A stretch of DNA of 64,000 nt from Curtobacterium poinsettiae (lineage in GTDB: Bacteria; Actinomycetota; Actinomycetes; Actinomycetales; Microbacteriaceae): assembly GCF_025677645.1 (NCBI RefSeq), contig NZ_CP106879.1, positions 930,001-994,000 on the forward strand, given 5' to 3'. Below, one piece after another: positions 8,342-17,637 of this stretch. Each line of letters opens with the position of its first letter. The first letter of the stretch is position 1. The notes under the pieces were generated by a model. It saw nothing but the letters and a program-made list of their open reading frames with translations. It was not told the DNA's origin and searched no databases. The position numbers were made by a program, and so were the translations under genes.

Positions 8342-8740
8342 TCACGCCCGCTGGCGGTTGAGCACCGGGCGGGCGAAGAGCCCGATCAGCCAGGCGAAGA
8401 CCGCGAGCACGAAGGCGCCGACGATGCCCCAGCCGAAGGAGTCGACCTCGAGCCCGAAGCCGAACGCCTCGGAGATGCCCGCGACGATGAGCAGCAGGAC
8501 GGCGTTCACGACGAACGAGATGAGCCCGAGCGTGAGGATGTAGATCGGGAACGCCACGATCCGGATGAGCGTGCCGATCACCGCGTTCACGAGCCCGAAC
8601 ACGAACGCCACGAGCAGGAAGGTGAGGACGGTCGCAGTGGTCCCGCCGTCACCGAACGGCGTCACGGAGACGCCGCTGACGATGAGCGTGGTGAGCCAGA
8701 GCGCGAGGGCGTTGACGACGAGGCGGACGAGGAATCGCAT
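8342..8740 (-). CDS. 4-TM holin-superfamily membrane protein
   Basis: A 132-residue protein made almost entirely of four hydrophobic helices. The pattern (VFGLVNAVIGTLIRIVAFPI then YILTLGLISFVVNAVLL) is that of the mycobacterial-type 'phage holin family 4' (PF04020). Despite the name, such genes are chromosomal in actinobacteria and nothing here suggests a phage. Function unknown. It is transcribed alone, 48 bases before the phosphatase gene on the same strand, and is divergent from hisC. Confidence 0.85.
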   Translation of the reverse strand: MRFLVRLVVNALALWLTTLIVSGVSVTPFGDGGTTATVLTFLLVAFVFGLVNAVIGTLIRIVAFPIYILTLGLISFVVNAVLLLIVAGISEAFGFGLEVDSFGWGIVGAFVLAVFAWLIGLFARPVLNRQRA

Positions 8741-8789
8741 GCGCCCATGATGCCCTCGCTTCCCCTCGTGGGTGCCGTGGGCCTGCCGG

Positions 8790-8795
8790 TAGCCT
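8790..8795 (+). promoter_or_regulatory. -10 box of hisC, leaderless
   Basis: TAGCCT ends six bases before the GTG start at 8802. Confidence 0.55.
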
Positions 8796-8801
8796 GAACC
8801 C

Positions 8802-9881
8802 GTGAGCGAGCAGCGTGTGCACATCCGGCCCGAGGTGGCCGTCCTCCCCGCGTACAAGCAGGGGCGACAGGCGTCCGACTCCGCCTTCAAGCTGTCGAGC
8901 AACGAGAACCCGTTCCCGCCGCTCCCCGGGGTCGTCGAGGCCGTGCAGGCCCAGACCTCGTACAACCGGTACCCCGACGCCACCGCCCTGGCCCTGCGCG
9001 CCGTGCTGGCCAACCGCTTCGGGCTGACCGCCGAGCAGGTGCACGTCGCCCCGGGCAGTGTCGCGATCCTGCACGAGCTCGCCCGCGCGACCTCGGGCCC
9101 GGGCGACGAGATCGTCTACGCGTGGCGCTCGTTCGAGGCGTACCCCGGGGTCGTCACGGTCGCCGGCGCCACGAGCGTGCAGGTGCCGAACCGCGCGGAC
9201 GGCGGGCACGACCTCGACGCCATGGCCGCCGCCGTCACCGAGCGCACCCGCATGGTGCTCGTCTGCTCGCCGAACAACCCGACGGGGCCGACCGTGACCG
9301 CTGCGGAGTTCGACGCGTTCATGGCCGCGGTGCCGCAGTCGGTGCTGGTCGTGCTCGACGAGGCATACGCGGAGTTCGTCACCGACGAGGCCGCCGTGCA
9401 CGGCCACCCGCTGCTCGCCGCGCACCCGAACCTCGTGGTCCTCCGCACCTTCTCGAAGGCGTACGGACTCGCCGGCCTCCGGATCGGCTACGCGCTCGGT
9501 CCGGACTACGTGCTCGACGCCGTCCGTGCCTGCGCGATCCCACTGTCCGTGACCGCGCAGGGACAGGCGGCGGCGCTCGCCAGCCTGGAACGCGAGGACG
9601 AACTGCTCGAACGCGTGACCGAGATCGCGACCCTGCGCGACCGGATCGTCGTCGAGCTCCGGGCCCAGGGCTGGGACGTCCCCGACGCGCAGGGCAACTT
9701 CCTCTGGCTGCCGACGGGCGAGCGGACCGTCGCCGCGGCGGCGGCGTTCGAGGACGCCGGCATCATCGTCCGGGCCTTCCCGCCAGAGGGCATCCGCATC
9801 TCGATCGGCGAGCACGAAGCTGTGGAAACGCTCCTCCAAACAGCCCGCTCACTTGTGGGGGACCTCCAGGTGGCCGACTAG
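8802..9881 (+). CDS. hisC: Histidinol-phosphate / aromatic aminotransferase
   Basis: A 359-residue PLP enzyme of aminotransferase class I/II. Visible features are the substrate-binding [11 protein letters not shown] near residue 32, SPNNPTGP, the DEAYAEF aspartate region and the PLP-lysine motif [15 protein letters not shown]. It should convert imidazole-acetol phosphate to histidinol phosphate, or transaminate aromatic 2-oxoacids as in the Pat branch; these cannot be separated by eye. No other his gene is nearby. Start GTG 8802 is supported by a leaderless -10 box. Confidence 0.9.
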   Translation: MSEQRVHIRPEVAVLPAYKQGRQASDSAFKLSSNENPFPPLPGVVEAVQAQTSYNRYPDATALALRAVLANRFGLTAEQVHVAPGSVAILHELARATSGPGDEIVYAWRSFEAYPGVVTVAGATSVQVPNRADGGHDLDAMAAAVTERTRMVLVCSPNNPTGPTVTAAEFDAFMAAVPQSVLVVLDEAYAEFVTDEAAVHGHPLLAAHPNLVVLRTFSKAYGLAGLRIGYALGPDYVLDAVRACAIPLSVTAQGQAAALASLEREDELLERVTEIATLRDRIVVELRAQGWDVPDAQGNFLWLPTGERTVAAAAAFEDAGIIVRAFPPEGIRISIGEHEAVETLLQTARSLVGDLQVAD

Positions 9882-9891
9882 TGCCTGGCGC

Positions 9892-9897
9892 TACGCT
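9892..9897 (+). promoter_or_regulatory. -10 box of E1-alpha gene, leaderless
   Basis: TACGCT ends seven bases before the ATG at 9905, in the 23-base gap after hisC, suggesting the dehydrogenase operon has its own promoter. Confidence 0.45.
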
Positions 9898-9904
9898 GAC
9901 CGGC

Positions 9905-11041
9905 ATGTCATTCCGCGCCGCGGCTCCCGCGACGACCACCGTCCGGCTCCTCGACCCCCAGGGTCGGTTCGTGGAGACCGACGAGAACGCCGAGTTCGCC
10001 GCCGCCGCGCGGGCGATCCCGGACGAGACCCTGCTGGCGATGCACCGCCGCATGGTGCTCACCCGTCGGTTCGACCACGCCGGCCACAACCTCCAGCGCA
10101 CCGGCCAGCTCGGCCTGTGGGTGCCCAGCCACGGGCAAGAGGCGGCACAGACCGGCTCGGCCTTCGCCCTGCGCGCCCAGGACCACGTGTTCCCGTCCTA
10201 CCGTGAGCACGCCGTCACCATGCACCGCGGCGTCGAGCCGATGGAGATCATCGCGATGTACCGCGGGCAGACCCACGGCGGGTGGGACCCGGACCAGCGC
10301 GGCAACACGCACATCTCCACCCTGGTGATCGGCTCGCAGACCCTGCACGCCACCGGGTACGCGCTCGGCCAGAAGCTCGACGGCGACGTCGGCACGGGCG
10401 ACCCGGACCGCGACGCCTGCTCCATCGTCTACTTCGGCGACGGTGCGACGAGCCAGGGCGACGTGAACGAGGCGTACGTGTTCTCGGCGTCCACCGGGGC
10501 ACCGGTCGTCTTCTTCCTGCAGAACAACCACTGGGCGATCTCGGTGCCGGTGTCGGTGCAGTCCCCCACGCCGCTCGTCGACCGCCCGCGCGGCTTCGGG
10601 ATCCCGAGCGTCCTGATCGACGGCAACGACATCCTCGCGTCCTACACCGCCTCCGTCGTCGCGACCGAGCACGCGCGCAGCGGCCAGGGGCCGGCCTTCA
10701 TCGAGGCCGACACCTACCGCATCGGCGCGCACACCAGCTCCGACGACCCGAGCCGGTACCGTGCCGACGGCGAGCTCGAGGAGTGGGTCCTGCGCGACCC
10801 GATCGTCCGTTCCGAGGCGTACCTGCGCTCGAAGGGTGCGACCGACGAGCAGTTCGCCGCGTTCGACGAAGAGGGCGAGGACATCGCCGCCGACGTCCGT
10901 CGCCGCACGGTCGCCCTGACCGCACCGTCCGTCGACGTGATGTTCGACAACGTGTACCGCGAACCGCACCCGCGGATCGCCGAGCAGAAGGCCTGGCTCA
11001 CCCAGTACGAGGCCGGCTTCGAAGGGGGCGCCCACGCATGA
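9905..11041 (+). CDS. 2-oxoacid dehydrogenase E1 component, alpha subunit
   Basis: A 378-residue thiamine-diphosphate enzyme subunit that decarboxylates a branched-chain 2-oxoacid or pyruvate and passes the acyl group to E2. The ThDP motif is visible as GDGATSQGDVNEAYVFSAS followed by NNHWAISVP, and the N-terminal part has RRFDHAGHNLQRTGQLG. The upstream frame is open, but ATG 9905 with its -10 box is the natural start. The stop overlaps the E1-beta ATG by four bases. The family resemblance favours a branched-chain or broad-range complex; substrate is inferred only. Confidence 0.93.
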   Translation: MSFRAAAPATTTVRLLDPQGRFVETDENAEFAAAARAIPDETLLAMHRRMVLTRRFDHAGHNLQRTGQLGLWVPSHGQEAAQTGSAFALRAQDHVFPSYREHAVTMHRGVEPMEIIAMYRGQTHGGWDPDQRGNTHISTLVIGSQTLHATGYALGQKLDGDVGTGDPDRDACSIVYFGDGATSQGDVNEAYVFSASTGAPVVFFLQNNHWAISVPVSVQSPTPLVDRPRGFGIPSVLIDGNDILASYTASVVATEHARSGQGPAFIEADTYRIGAHTSSDDPSRYRADGELEEWVLRDPIVRSEAYLRSKGATDEQFAAFDEEGEDIAADVRRRTVALTAPSVDVMFDNVYREPHPRIAEQKAWLTQYEAGFEGGAHA

Positions 11042-12087
11042 GCACCACCGAGCAGCTCTTCGACTACACCCTGCGCTCCCACCCGGGCGCCGGCGAGGTC
11101 CCGAGCGACCCCACCCCGACCCTGCCGATGGCCAAGGCCCTCAACGCCGGACTCGCCGCGGCCATGGAAGCGGACGACAAGGTCCTGCTGATGGGCGAGG
11201 ACATCGGCCAGCTGGGCGGCGTGTTCCGCATCACCGAGGGCCTGCAGGACCGCTTCGGCGCCGAGCGCGTGCGAGACACCCCGCTCGCCGAGGCCGGCAT
11301 CATCGGCACCGCGATCGGCCTCGCGCTGCGCGGCTACCGCCCGGTCGTCGAGATCCAGTTCGACGGCTTCGTGTGGCCCGGCTTCGACCAGATCACCTCG
11401 CAGCTCGCCAAGATGGCGAACCGGCTGCCGGCGCACATGTCGCTGCCCGTCGTGATCCGCATCCCCTACGGCGGCCACATCGGCGCCGTGGAGCACCACC
11501 AGGAATCCCCCGAGGCGTACTTCGCGCACACCCCGGGCCTGCGGGTCGTCAGCCCGAGCACCCCGAACGACGCCTACTGGATGATCCAGGAGGCCGTCGC
11601 GTCGAAGGACCCGGTGATCTTCCTCGAGCCGAAGTCCCGCTACTGGCCCAAGGGCCAGGTGGACCTCGTCGACGGCCACGTCCCGATGCACACGACCCGC
11701 GTCGCCCGCACCGGCACCGAGGTCACCCTGGTCGGGCACGGCGCGATGGTCGCCACCCTGATGCAGGCCGCCGAGCTCGCCGAGTCCGAGGGCACGAGCT
11801 GCGAGGTCATCGACCTCCGCTCGATCTCGCCCATCGACTGGGAGCCGATCCTCACCTCGGTCCGCAAGACCGGTCGCCTGGTCATCGCGCAGGAGGCCTC
11901 CGGCTTCGTCAGCGTCGGCAGCGAGATCGCCGCCACGGTCGCCGAGAAGGCGTTCTACACGATGCAGGCGCCGCCACTGCGGGTGTCCGGGTTCGACGTG
12001 CCGTTCCCGGTCTCGAAGTTGGAGCACCTGCACCTGCCGGACGCCGACCGCATCCTCGAGGCCGTCGACCGCGCCCTCGCCTACTGA
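11038..12087 (+). CDS. 2-oxoacid dehydrogenase E1 component, beta subunit
   Basis: A 349-residue transketolase-type subunit that forms the alpha2beta2 E1 with the preceding gene. The signature MGEDIGQLGGVFRITEGLQ, the region DTPLAEAGIIGTAIGLALRG and the C-terminal domain (VIDLRSISPIDWEPI) match. The ATG lies inside the E1-alpha stop overlap. E1-beta is followed after 57 bases by the E2 gene, which has its own good ribosome site. Confidence 0.94.
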   Translation: MSTTEQLFDYTLRSHPGAGEVPSDPTPTLPMAKALNAGLAAAMEADDKVLLMGEDIGQLGGVFRITEGLQDRFGAERVRDTPLAEAGIIGTAIGLALRGYRPVVEIQFDGFVWPGFDQITSQLAKMANRLPAHMSLPVVIRIPYGGHIGAVEHHQESPEAYFAHTPGLRVVSPSTPNDAYWMIQEAVASKDPVIFLEPKSRYWPKGQVDLVDGHVPMHTTRVARTGTEVTLVGHGAMVATLMQAAELAESEGTSCEVIDLRSISPIDWEPILTSVRKTGRLVIAQEASGFVSVGSEIAATVAEKAFYTMQAPPLRVSGFDVPFPVSKLEHLHLPDADRILEAVDRALAY

Positions 12088-12144
12088 CCCGTCCGACCGA
12101 GGACCCGTCCGACCGAGCTCGACCAGATCCACGAAGGAGCCGTA

Positions 12145-13734
12145 GTGGCCGCCGCCGAATTCCCCCTGCCCGACGTGGGTGAAGGTCTCACCGAGGCCGA
12201 GATCGTGCAGTGGCGCGTCGCGATCGGGGACGAGATCGCCGTCGACCAGGTGCTCGTCGAGATCGAGACCGCGAAGTCGCTCGTCGAGCTGCCCTCGCCG
12301 TTCGCCGGCACCGTGACGGGTCTGCTCGTGTCCGAGGGCGACACGGTCGAGGTCGGCAAGCCGATCATCCGCGTCGACTCGGACGCCTCGGTCGCGTCCG
12401 GTGCGGCCCTCACGCCGCCTGCGGGACAGCCTGTCGAGCAGCCTGGAGGCGCGGCGCCCGTCGCCGAGACCGCACCCGTCTCGCCGGTGGTCGCGGCCAC
12501 CCCGCCAGCACCCGCAGCGCCGTCGGCGCCGGTCGCGCAGACCCCGCCCGCTCCGGCACGCGCTGCTGCCCCCGCTCCGGTCGCGCCTGCCCCGGCTGCG
12601 GCGCCGGTCCAGCCGGTCGCCGTCGACGCCTCCGTCCAGGGCACCGACGAGTCCTCCGGCGCCGTCCTCGTCGGCTACGGCTCGGCGACCTCGTCGCCCT
12701 CCCGTCGCAAGCCGGGCGCCCGCCGGGCCGCAGCGCTCGCGGCCGAGGCGAGTCGCGCCTCCAGTGTGGACACCGCCGCGGCGGCCGAAGCATCCGTCGA
12801 CCCGGGTGAGGAGAGCACCGCCGAGGCGATCTCCGCGCTCGGGTCGGGGTCCGGTCGCAAGCAGAGCGCCGCGACCAACGTGCTGGCGAAGCCGCCGATC
12901 CGGAAGCTCGCGAAGGACCTCGGCGTCGAACTGACCGAGATCGTCGCGACCGGTCTGGCCGGCGAGGTCACCCGCGACGACGTCATCCGGCACGCGAAGC
13001 AGGCCAGCGTCTTCCGGAACATCGAGACGCCCGAGTGGGGCGAGGTCCGCAGCGAGACGATCCCGGTCAAGGGCGTCCGCAAGGCCATCGCGACGGCGAT
13101 GACCACGTCCGCGTTCACGGCACCGCACGTGTCGCTGTTCGTCGACGTCGACGCGACCCACACGATGGAGTTCGTCAAGCGGCTCAAGGCCTCGCCGACG
13201 TTCGCCGGCGTCAAGGTCTCACCGCTGCTGATCGTCGCGAAGGCCGTCATCTGGGCCGTCCGCCGCAACCGCTCGGTGAACTCGACCTGGACCGACCGCG
13301 AGATCATCGTCCATCACTTCGTGAACCTCGGCATCGCCGCGGCGACCCCGCGCGGGCTCATCGTGCCGAACATCAAGGACGCGCAGGACATGTCGCTGCT
13401 CGAGCTGGCACAGGCGCTCGAGGAGCTCACCCTGACCGCCCGCGACGGCAAGACCACGCCGAAGCAGATGGCGAACGGCACGGTGTCGATCACGAACATC
13501 GGTGTGTTCGGCATGGACACCGGGACCCCGATCCTCAACCCGGGCGAGGTCGCGATCGTCGCCATGGGCACGATCAAGCCGAAGCCGTGGGTCGTCGACG
13601 GCGAGGTCCGCTCACGCATGGTGACGACCATCGGTGCCTCGTTCGACCACCGGGTCGTCGACGGTGACGTGGCGTCCCGCTTCGTGCACGACGTCGCCTC
13701 GGTGCTCGAGGAGCCCGCGCTCCTGCTCGACTGA
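12145..13734 (+). CDS. Dihydrolipoamide acyltransferase (E2)
   Basis: A 529-residue core enzyme of the 2-oxoacid dehydrogenase complex. It has one lipoyl domain (residues 1-78, lipoyl Lys43 in [10 protein letters not shown]), a long Ala/Pro-rich linker, a peripheral-subunit-binding domain (about 243-285, [17 protein letters not shown]) and a catalytic domain ending in [10 protein letters not shown] with His502 and Asp506. GTG start at 12145 with GAAGGAG upstream. No E3 (dihydrolipoamide dehydrogenase) follows, so E3 must be supplied from elsewhere in the genome. Confidence 0.95.
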   Translation: MAAAEFPLPDVGEGLTEAEIVQWRVAIGDEIAVDQVLVEIETAKSLVELPSPFAGTVTGLLVSEGDTVEVGKPIIRVDSDASVASGAALTPPAGQPVEQPGGAAPVAETAPVSPVVAATPPAPAAPSAPVAQTPPAPARAAAPAPVAPAPAAAPVQPVAVDASVQGTDESSGAVLVGYGSATSSPSRRKPGARRAAALAAEASRASSVDTAAAAEASVDPGEESTAEAISALGSGSGRKQSAATNVLAKPPIRKLAKDLGVELTEIVATGLAGEVTRDDVIRHAKQASVFRNIETPEWGEVRSETIPVKGVRKAIATAMTTSAFTAPHVSLFVDVDATHTMEFVKRLKASPTFAGVKVSPLLIVAKAVIWAVRRNRSVNSTWTDREIIVHHFVNLGIAAATPRGLIVPNIKDAQDMSLLELAQALEELTLTARDGKTTPKQMANGTVSITNIGVFGMDTGTPILNPGEVAIVAMGTIKPKPWVVDGEVRSRMVTTIGASFDHRVVDGDVASRFVHDVASVLEEPALLLD

Positions 13735-13766
13735 GCGCCGGTCAGGGGCTGTCTCGGCGGTCGTTC

Positions 13767-13833
13767 CGCTTCGTGAGCGGAAATGGTCGGGTTGCTCCGA
13801 GCGACTCGACCATTCCTGCTCACCATCTGCGGG
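13767..13833. repeat. 67-base palindromic intergenic element, copy 1
   Basis: The element begins CGCTTCGTGAGC and ends GCTCACCATCTGCGGG. Its outer arms (GTGAGC/GCTCAC) and inner arms (ATGGTCG/CGACCAT) pair. It aligns without gaps to 30064-30130. It may also end the E2 transcript. Confidence 0.8.
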
Positions 13834-13893
13834 CTTCCGCAAACGTCGCGTGGTGTTCACACGGATGTCGGGGGTCGGCGGCATGATCGGTGC

Positions 13894-14475
13894 ATGGTCC
13901 ACCAGCTCCTGACCCCCTCGCAGGAGATCCGAACGGATCGCCTCCTGCTCGCCCCGCTGACCCCGGCCGACATCGACGACGTGCATGCGCTCTTCTCGGA
14001 CGCCCGCACGTGGCAGCACCTGCCCACGGGTCGGCACGTGGCGCGGAGCTCGAGCGTGGACATGGTGCAGCGCAAGATCGGCGGTCGTGCGCGCCACGGC
14101 CTCGGGTCCTGGGCGGTCCGCAGCGCCTCCGACCACGCCTTCGTCGGTGTCGGTGGGGTCGACATGACCGCCGGTGGGGTCTGGAACCTCGGCTACCGCC
14201 TGGCGCCCGCGGCATGGGGGCAGGGCTTCGTGTCCGAGATCGCCCTGGCTGCCGTCCGTGCCGCCGCCGACACTGCTCCTGACGTCCCGGTGACCGGCCG
14301 GGTGCTCACGAACAACCCTGCTTCTGCAGCCGTGCTGCGTCGTGCCGGGCTGTCATTGGTGTGGCAGGGGGCGCCGGCCGCGCAGAACCGTGCGGCCGCC
14401 GGCGTCGACGGGCAGGTCTGGACCGATCGGCTGCTCTCCGACGAGCAGTTCGCCTGGCTCGTCGCCAACGCCTGA
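13894..14475 (+). CDS. GNAT-family N-acetyltransferase
   Basis: A 193-residue RimJ/RimL-like acetyltransferase. The N-terminus has the EIRTDRLLLAPLTPADIDDV pattern, the middle the acetyl-CoA region (GYRLAPAAWGQGFVSEIALA) and the C-terminus NNPASAAVLRRAGL. It should acetylate a protein N-terminus or small amine. ATG 13894 is chosen because it starts the conserved domain; a CATGAT hexamer ends six bases upstream. The longer frame to 13783 runs through the palindromic repeat and is unlikely to be translated. Confidence 0.87.
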   Translation: MVHQLLTPSQEIRTDRLLLAPLTPADIDDVHALFSDARTWQHLPTGRHVARSSSVDMVQRKIGGRARHGLGSWAVRSASDHAFVGVGGVDMTAGGVWNLGYRLAPAAWGQGFVSEIALAAVRAAADTAPDVPVTGRVLTNNPASAAVLRRAGLSLVWQGAPAAQNRAAAGVDGQVWTDRLLSDEQFAWLVANA

Positions 14476-14506
14476 GCACCGTCTCCGCCCTTCGTCACCG
14501 CGCACG

Positions 14507-14566
14507 TTGGTCTTCCCGGCCTGACTCGCTACTGTGATGGGAACTGGTCATGTCCGCGCATGACCA
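14507..14566 (+). promoter_or_regulatory. Promoter and operator of the GntR gene
   Basis: TTGGTC (14507-14512), 17 bases, TACTGT (14530-14535) form a promoter. Just downstream, TGGTCATG-N6-CATGACCA (14545-14566) is a perfect 8-bp inverted repeat covering the transcription start. The half-site GGTCATG recurs in the PTS control region at 16169, suggesting autoregulation by this DasR-like protein. Confidence 0.65.
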
Positions 14567-14600
14567 CCGCCCAGGACCAGCAACGGAGCACGAGGGACGC

Positions 14601-15335
14601 ATGACGAGCCGCATCACCGAGGGTGCCGAACCGAAGCACCAGCAGTTGCGGCGCATCCTGCTCGACCTCGTCACCACGCGCCTGGCTCCCGGTGCCGCGA
14701 TCCCGTCCGAACGGCAGCTCATCGCCGAGTACGGCGTCTCGCGGATCACCGTGCGTGAAGCCCTCGGGCAGCTGGTCAACGAGGGCTACCTGGAGCGCGT
14801 CCGCGGCAAGGGCACCTTCGTGGCACACCGGCCCGTGCAGTCGACGCTCCACCTCGCCTCGTTCACCGAGGAGATGCGGGCGATGGGACACGAGCCGACC
14901 ACCGTGGTGCTCGTGCGCGAGGAACGCGTGCCGCCGGCCGACACCGCCGCGGCCCTGCGGATCGAGCCGGACGTGCCGGCCTTCCACGTGAAGCGCCTGC
15001 GGATGGCCGACGGTGCCCCGGTGTCGATCGACGACGCCTGGCTCGTTGCCGATGCGTTCCCGGGCCTGCTCGACCACGACCTTTCCGGGTCGGTGTACTC
15101 GATCATCGCCACGGAGTACGGCACCCCGATCGACCGCGCGCAGCAGACCGTCGCGGCGAACCCGGCGGCCGACGACGTCGCGACGTTGCTCGGGACGAAG
15201 ACCGGCGCGCCGGTGCTCGAGTTCGACCGGGTGTCGTACGCCGGGGAACGACCCGTGGAGCACACCCGCAGCTGGTACCGCTCGGACCGCTACCGCGTGC
15301 AGATGGAGGTCACCGCGACCCCCGCGGTCGCGTAG
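14601..15335 (+). CDS. GntR/HutC-family regulator, DasR-like
   Basis: A 244-residue regulator with an N-terminal winged helix (IPSERQLIAEYGVSRITVRE near residues 34-53, then GKGTFV) and a C-terminal UTRA effector domain (about 85-240, e.g. TLHLASFTEEMRAMGHEP). In sequence style and context it matches DasR/NagR-type regulators that sense glucosamine-6-phosphate or N-acetylglucosamine-6-phosphate. ATG 14601 has GAGGGA 6 bases upstream; an earlier ATG at 14550 lies within the operator. The neighbouring PTS genes share its operator half-site and are probable targets. Confidence 0.88.
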   Translation: MTSRITEGAEPKHQQLRRILLDLVTTRLAPGAAIPSERQLIAEYGVSRITVREALGQLVNEGYLERVRGKGTFVAHRPVQSTLHLASFTEEMRAMGHEPTTVVLVREERVPPADTAAALRIEPDVPAFHVKRLRMADGAPVSIDDAWLVADAFPGLLDHDLSGSVYSIIATEYGTPIDRAQQTVAANPAADDVATLLGTKTGAPVLEFDRVSYAGERPVEHTRSWYRSDRYRVQMEVTATPAVA

Positions 15336-15352
15336 CCGCCGAGCAACGCGAA

Positions 15353-15393
15353 AGCGACCGTGTCCTGCGGTTGTTCTGCAGCACGCGGTCGCT
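15353..15393. terminator. Bidirectional hairpin between gntR and the PTS IIA gene
   Basis: AGCGACCG (15353-15360) pairs with CGGTCGCT (15386-15393), with a secondary inner stem. It lies between convergent genes and can serve both. Confidence 0.6.
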
Positions 15394-15412
15394 CTCGAAG
15401 GGGGAAGTGGCC

Positions 15413-15865
15413 TCAGACCTCGAAGAGGATGTCGCCGTCGAGCACCGTGGTGCCGACCGTCCCCTGGTCGACGCTGTCCGGCGTCGAGCCGAGCACGACG
15501 ACCGGGCAGATCGGCGAGTACCCGGCGGCCGAGATCACCGAGGGGGTGAACCGGACGACGGGGTCACCGGCGGTGACGGTGTCGCCCTCGGTCGCGAGGA
15601 GCTCGAAGCCTTCGCCCGACAGCTTCACGGTGTCGATGCCGACGTGCACCAGGACGTCGGTGCCGGCGGCGCCCTGCAGGGCGAACGCGTGGGGGTGCAG
15701 CTTGACGATGGTGCCGTCGACCGGGGCCACCGCGGTGACCGCGCCATCGACGCCCGTCGGGTCGACCGCGACGCCGGCACCGACCAGCTGCCCGGCGAAC
15801 ACCGGGTCGGGCACGTCGGCGAGGGCGACGACCGGGCCGCCGAACGGCGTACGGACGACGGTCAC
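15413..15865 (-). CDS. crr: PTS glucose-family enzyme IIA (Crr-like)
   Basis: A 150-residue stand-alone EIIA of the glucose/N-acetylglucosamine PTS family. The phosphorylated histidine is His74 in VLVHVGIDTVKL, with partner His59 in HPHAFAL. It takes phosphate from HPr and passes it to the IIB cysteine. GTG start at 15865 overlaps the IIB stop by four bases. IIA as a single-domain gene next to IIB resembles the Streptomyces crr/nagF arrangement. Confidence 0.93.
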   Translation of the reverse strand: MTVVRTPFGGPVVALADVPDPVFAGQLVGAGVAVDPTGVDGAVTAVAPVDGTIVKLHPHAFALQGAAGTDVLVHVGIDTVKLSGEGFELLATEGDTVTAGDPVVRFTPSVISAAGYSPICPVVVLGSTPDSVDQGTVGTTVLDGDILFEV

Positions 15866-16098
15866 AGTTCGTCCTGGATGTCCTGGGCGAGGTTGTCGGC
15901 GACCGTGCCGACGATGACCTGCCAGCCGGTGCCGCCGCCGATCACGGCCTGGGCTCCGGCTGCCTGCAGGGCGGCCTTGTCGACCAGGTCCCCGTCCTCG
16001 ACCTCGACGCGGAGGCGCGTGATGCAGCCCTCGACCTCTTCGATGTTCTCGGCACCGCCGAGTGCGGCGATGATGTCGGCTGCCTTGATGTCGGCCAT
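15862..16098 (-). CDS. PTS glucose/GlcNAc-family enzyme IIB
   Basis: A 78-residue single-domain EIIB. The phosphocysteine is Cys25 in EGCITRLRVEV, the invariant site of this family. It transfers phosphate from IIA to the sugar bound by IIC. A strong ribosome site (GAGGAGGA) lies seven bases before the ATG. It is the first gene of the IIB-IIA operon and is divergent from the IIC gene, with a shared control region of 178 bases. Confidence 0.93.
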   Translation of the reverse strand: MADIKAADIIAALGGAENIEEVEGCITRLRVEVEDGDLVDKAALQAAGAQAVIGGGTGWQVIVGTVADNLAQDIQDEL

Positions 16099-16131
16099 CG
16101 TTTCCTCCTCGTTAAGGGTTTGCGTCGCGGG

Positions 16132-16178
16132 TTGACACCGGACCGCTCGCGGATCAGACTACGGAACTGGTCATGACC
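16132..16178 (+). promoter_or_regulatory. PTS control region with DasR-like operator
   Basis: TTGACA (16132-16137), 17 bases and CAGACT (16155-16160) make a promoter for the IIC gene. GGTCATGACC (16169-16178), a perfect palindrome in the context ACTGGTCATGACCGG, overlaps the start point and resembles the dre consensus bound by DasR (ACTGGTCTAGACCAGT). The location between divergent genes could control both. Confidence 0.6.
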
Positions 16179-16276
16179 GGACAGGACCGGACCTGGCGAC
16201 ACCGCCGAGGTTACCTGCGCTGGCTGCACGACTCAACTCACCCCGACAGCTCCACCCAATGACGAGAGGACCTCCG

Positions 16277-17545
16277 ATGAGCGCCACCACTGCCACGGAT
16301 GTGCCGGAGAAGAAGAAGCCGAAGAAGCAGTCACGGCTGTTCGCGCAGGCCCAGCGCCTCGGACGGAGCCTGCTCCTGCCGATCGCGGTCATGCCCGCAG
16401 CGGGCATCCTGAACCGCATCGGCCAGCCGGACCTCCTCGGCGCGATCCCCGGCTTCGAGACCGGCGCGGGGGTCATCTCGGCCGCCGGCCAGGCGATCTT
16501 CACCTGGCTCCCGCTGCTGTTCGCGGTGGGCATCGCGATCGGGTGGGCCAAGAAGTCGGACGGCACCACCGCGCTCGCGGCGGTCGTCGGCTACATGGTC
16601 ATGTACGAGGTGTTCGCCGTGATGTCGCCGGTCGTCCTGGCGGGGGTCAAGAACGCCAACGGCGAGCAGGCCACGATCAACTACGGCGTGCTCGGCGGCA
16701 TCGTGATGGGGCTCGTCTCCGCTGTGATGTGGGAGAGGTTCCACCGCACGAAGATGCCCGACTTCCTCGGGTTCTTCTCGGGTCGCCGCCTCGTCCCGAT
16801 CCTCACCGCTGCTGCCGGTCTCGTCATCGCCGTCGCGATGTCCTTCGTGTACCGCTACTTCGACATCGCGCTGACGGCAGCCGGCACCGCGGTCGCCGAC
16901 AACGCCGTGATCGGCGGCGGCATCTTCGGGTTCGCGAACCGCATGCTCATCCCGATCGGGCTGCACCAGCTGCTCAACTTCTTCCCGTGGTTCCAGCTCG
17001 GCAGTTTCACCAACGCGGCCGGCGACCTCGTGCACGGTGACATCCCGCGCTTCCTCGCGGGCGATCCGACCGCCGGCATCTTCCAGACCGGCTTCTTCCC
17101 GATCATGATGTTCGCGCTGCCCGCCGGTGCCCTGGCGATCTGGCGCAACGCCAAGCCGCAGAACCGCAAGCTCGTCGGCGGCATCATGATCTCCGCCGCA
17201 CTGACCTCGTTCGTCACGGGCATCACCGAGCCGCTCGAGTACTCGTTCATGTTCGTGGCGTTCCCGCTGTACATCATCCACGCGGTGCTCACGGGTACCT
17301 CGCTCGCGCTGGTGAACGCCCTCGGGATCCACGACGGGTTCTCGTTCTCGGCCGGTGCGATCGACTACGTGCTGAACTTCGGCAAGGCGGACGGAGCGAT
17401 CTGGCTCATCCCGATCGGCCTGGGCTACGCGGTCGTCTACTACTTCCTGTTCAGTTTCGTGATCAAGAAGTGGAACCTCCGCACGCCCGGGCGTGAAGAG
17501 GACACGATCGCCGAGAACACGATCGACGCGGCCACCAAGCCGTAG
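16277..17545 (+). CDS. PTS glucose/N-acetylglucosamine-family enzyme IIC
   Basis: A 422-residue membrane permease that moves and phosphorylates its sugar with the IIB and IIA encoded on the opposite strand. The EIIC signature GITEPLEYSFMFVAFPLY and the substrate loop GLHQLLNFFPWF are visible; about ten hydrophobic segments follow a Lys-rich cytoplasmic N-terminus. The ATG at 16277 has AGAGGA upstream and is preferred to the in-frame ATG at 16259. The DasR-like operator favours N-acetylglucosamine over glucose, but this is inference. Confidence 0.9.
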   Translation: MSATTATDVPEKKKPKKQSRLFAQAQRLGRSLLLPIAVMPAAGILNRIGQPDLLGAIPGFETGAGVISAAGQAIFTWLPLLFAVGIAIGWAKKSDGTTALAAVVGYMVMYEVFAVMSPVVLAGVKNANGEQATINYGVLGGIVMGLVSAVMWERFHRTKMPDFLGFFSGRRLVPILTAAAGLVIAVAMSFVYRYFDIALTAAGTAVADNAVIGGGIFGFANRMLIPIGLHQLLNFFPWFQLGSFTNAAGDLVHGDIPRFLAGDPTAGIFQTGFFPIMMFALPAGALAIWRNAKPQNRKLVGGIMISAALTSFVTGITEPLEYSFMFVAFPLYIIHAVLTGTSLALVNALGIHDGFSFSAGAIDYVLNFGKADGAIWLIPIGLGYAVVYYFLFSFVIKKWNLRTPGREEDTIAENTIDAATKP

Positions 17546-17561
17546 ACGCGAGCGTCTCCGA

Positions 17562-17599
17562 ACGGGAGGCCCGGTGCCAGCTGGCACCGGGCCTCCCGT
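17562..17599 (+). terminator. 38-bp perfect palindrome after the PTS IIC gene
   Basis: The arms are ACGGGAGGCCCGGTGCCAG and its complement, with no mismatch. It has no U-tract. The same core recurs at 30145-30192. Confidence 0.75.
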
Positions 17600-17637
17600 C
17601 CGTCTCCCGGTCGCGCTGAGAGCCCTCATAGCGGTTT

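Noticed and set aside
8342..8740. Prophage remnant because of the holin-family protein
   Set aside because: The PF04020 type is chromosomal in actinobacteria; no other phage gene lies in the window.
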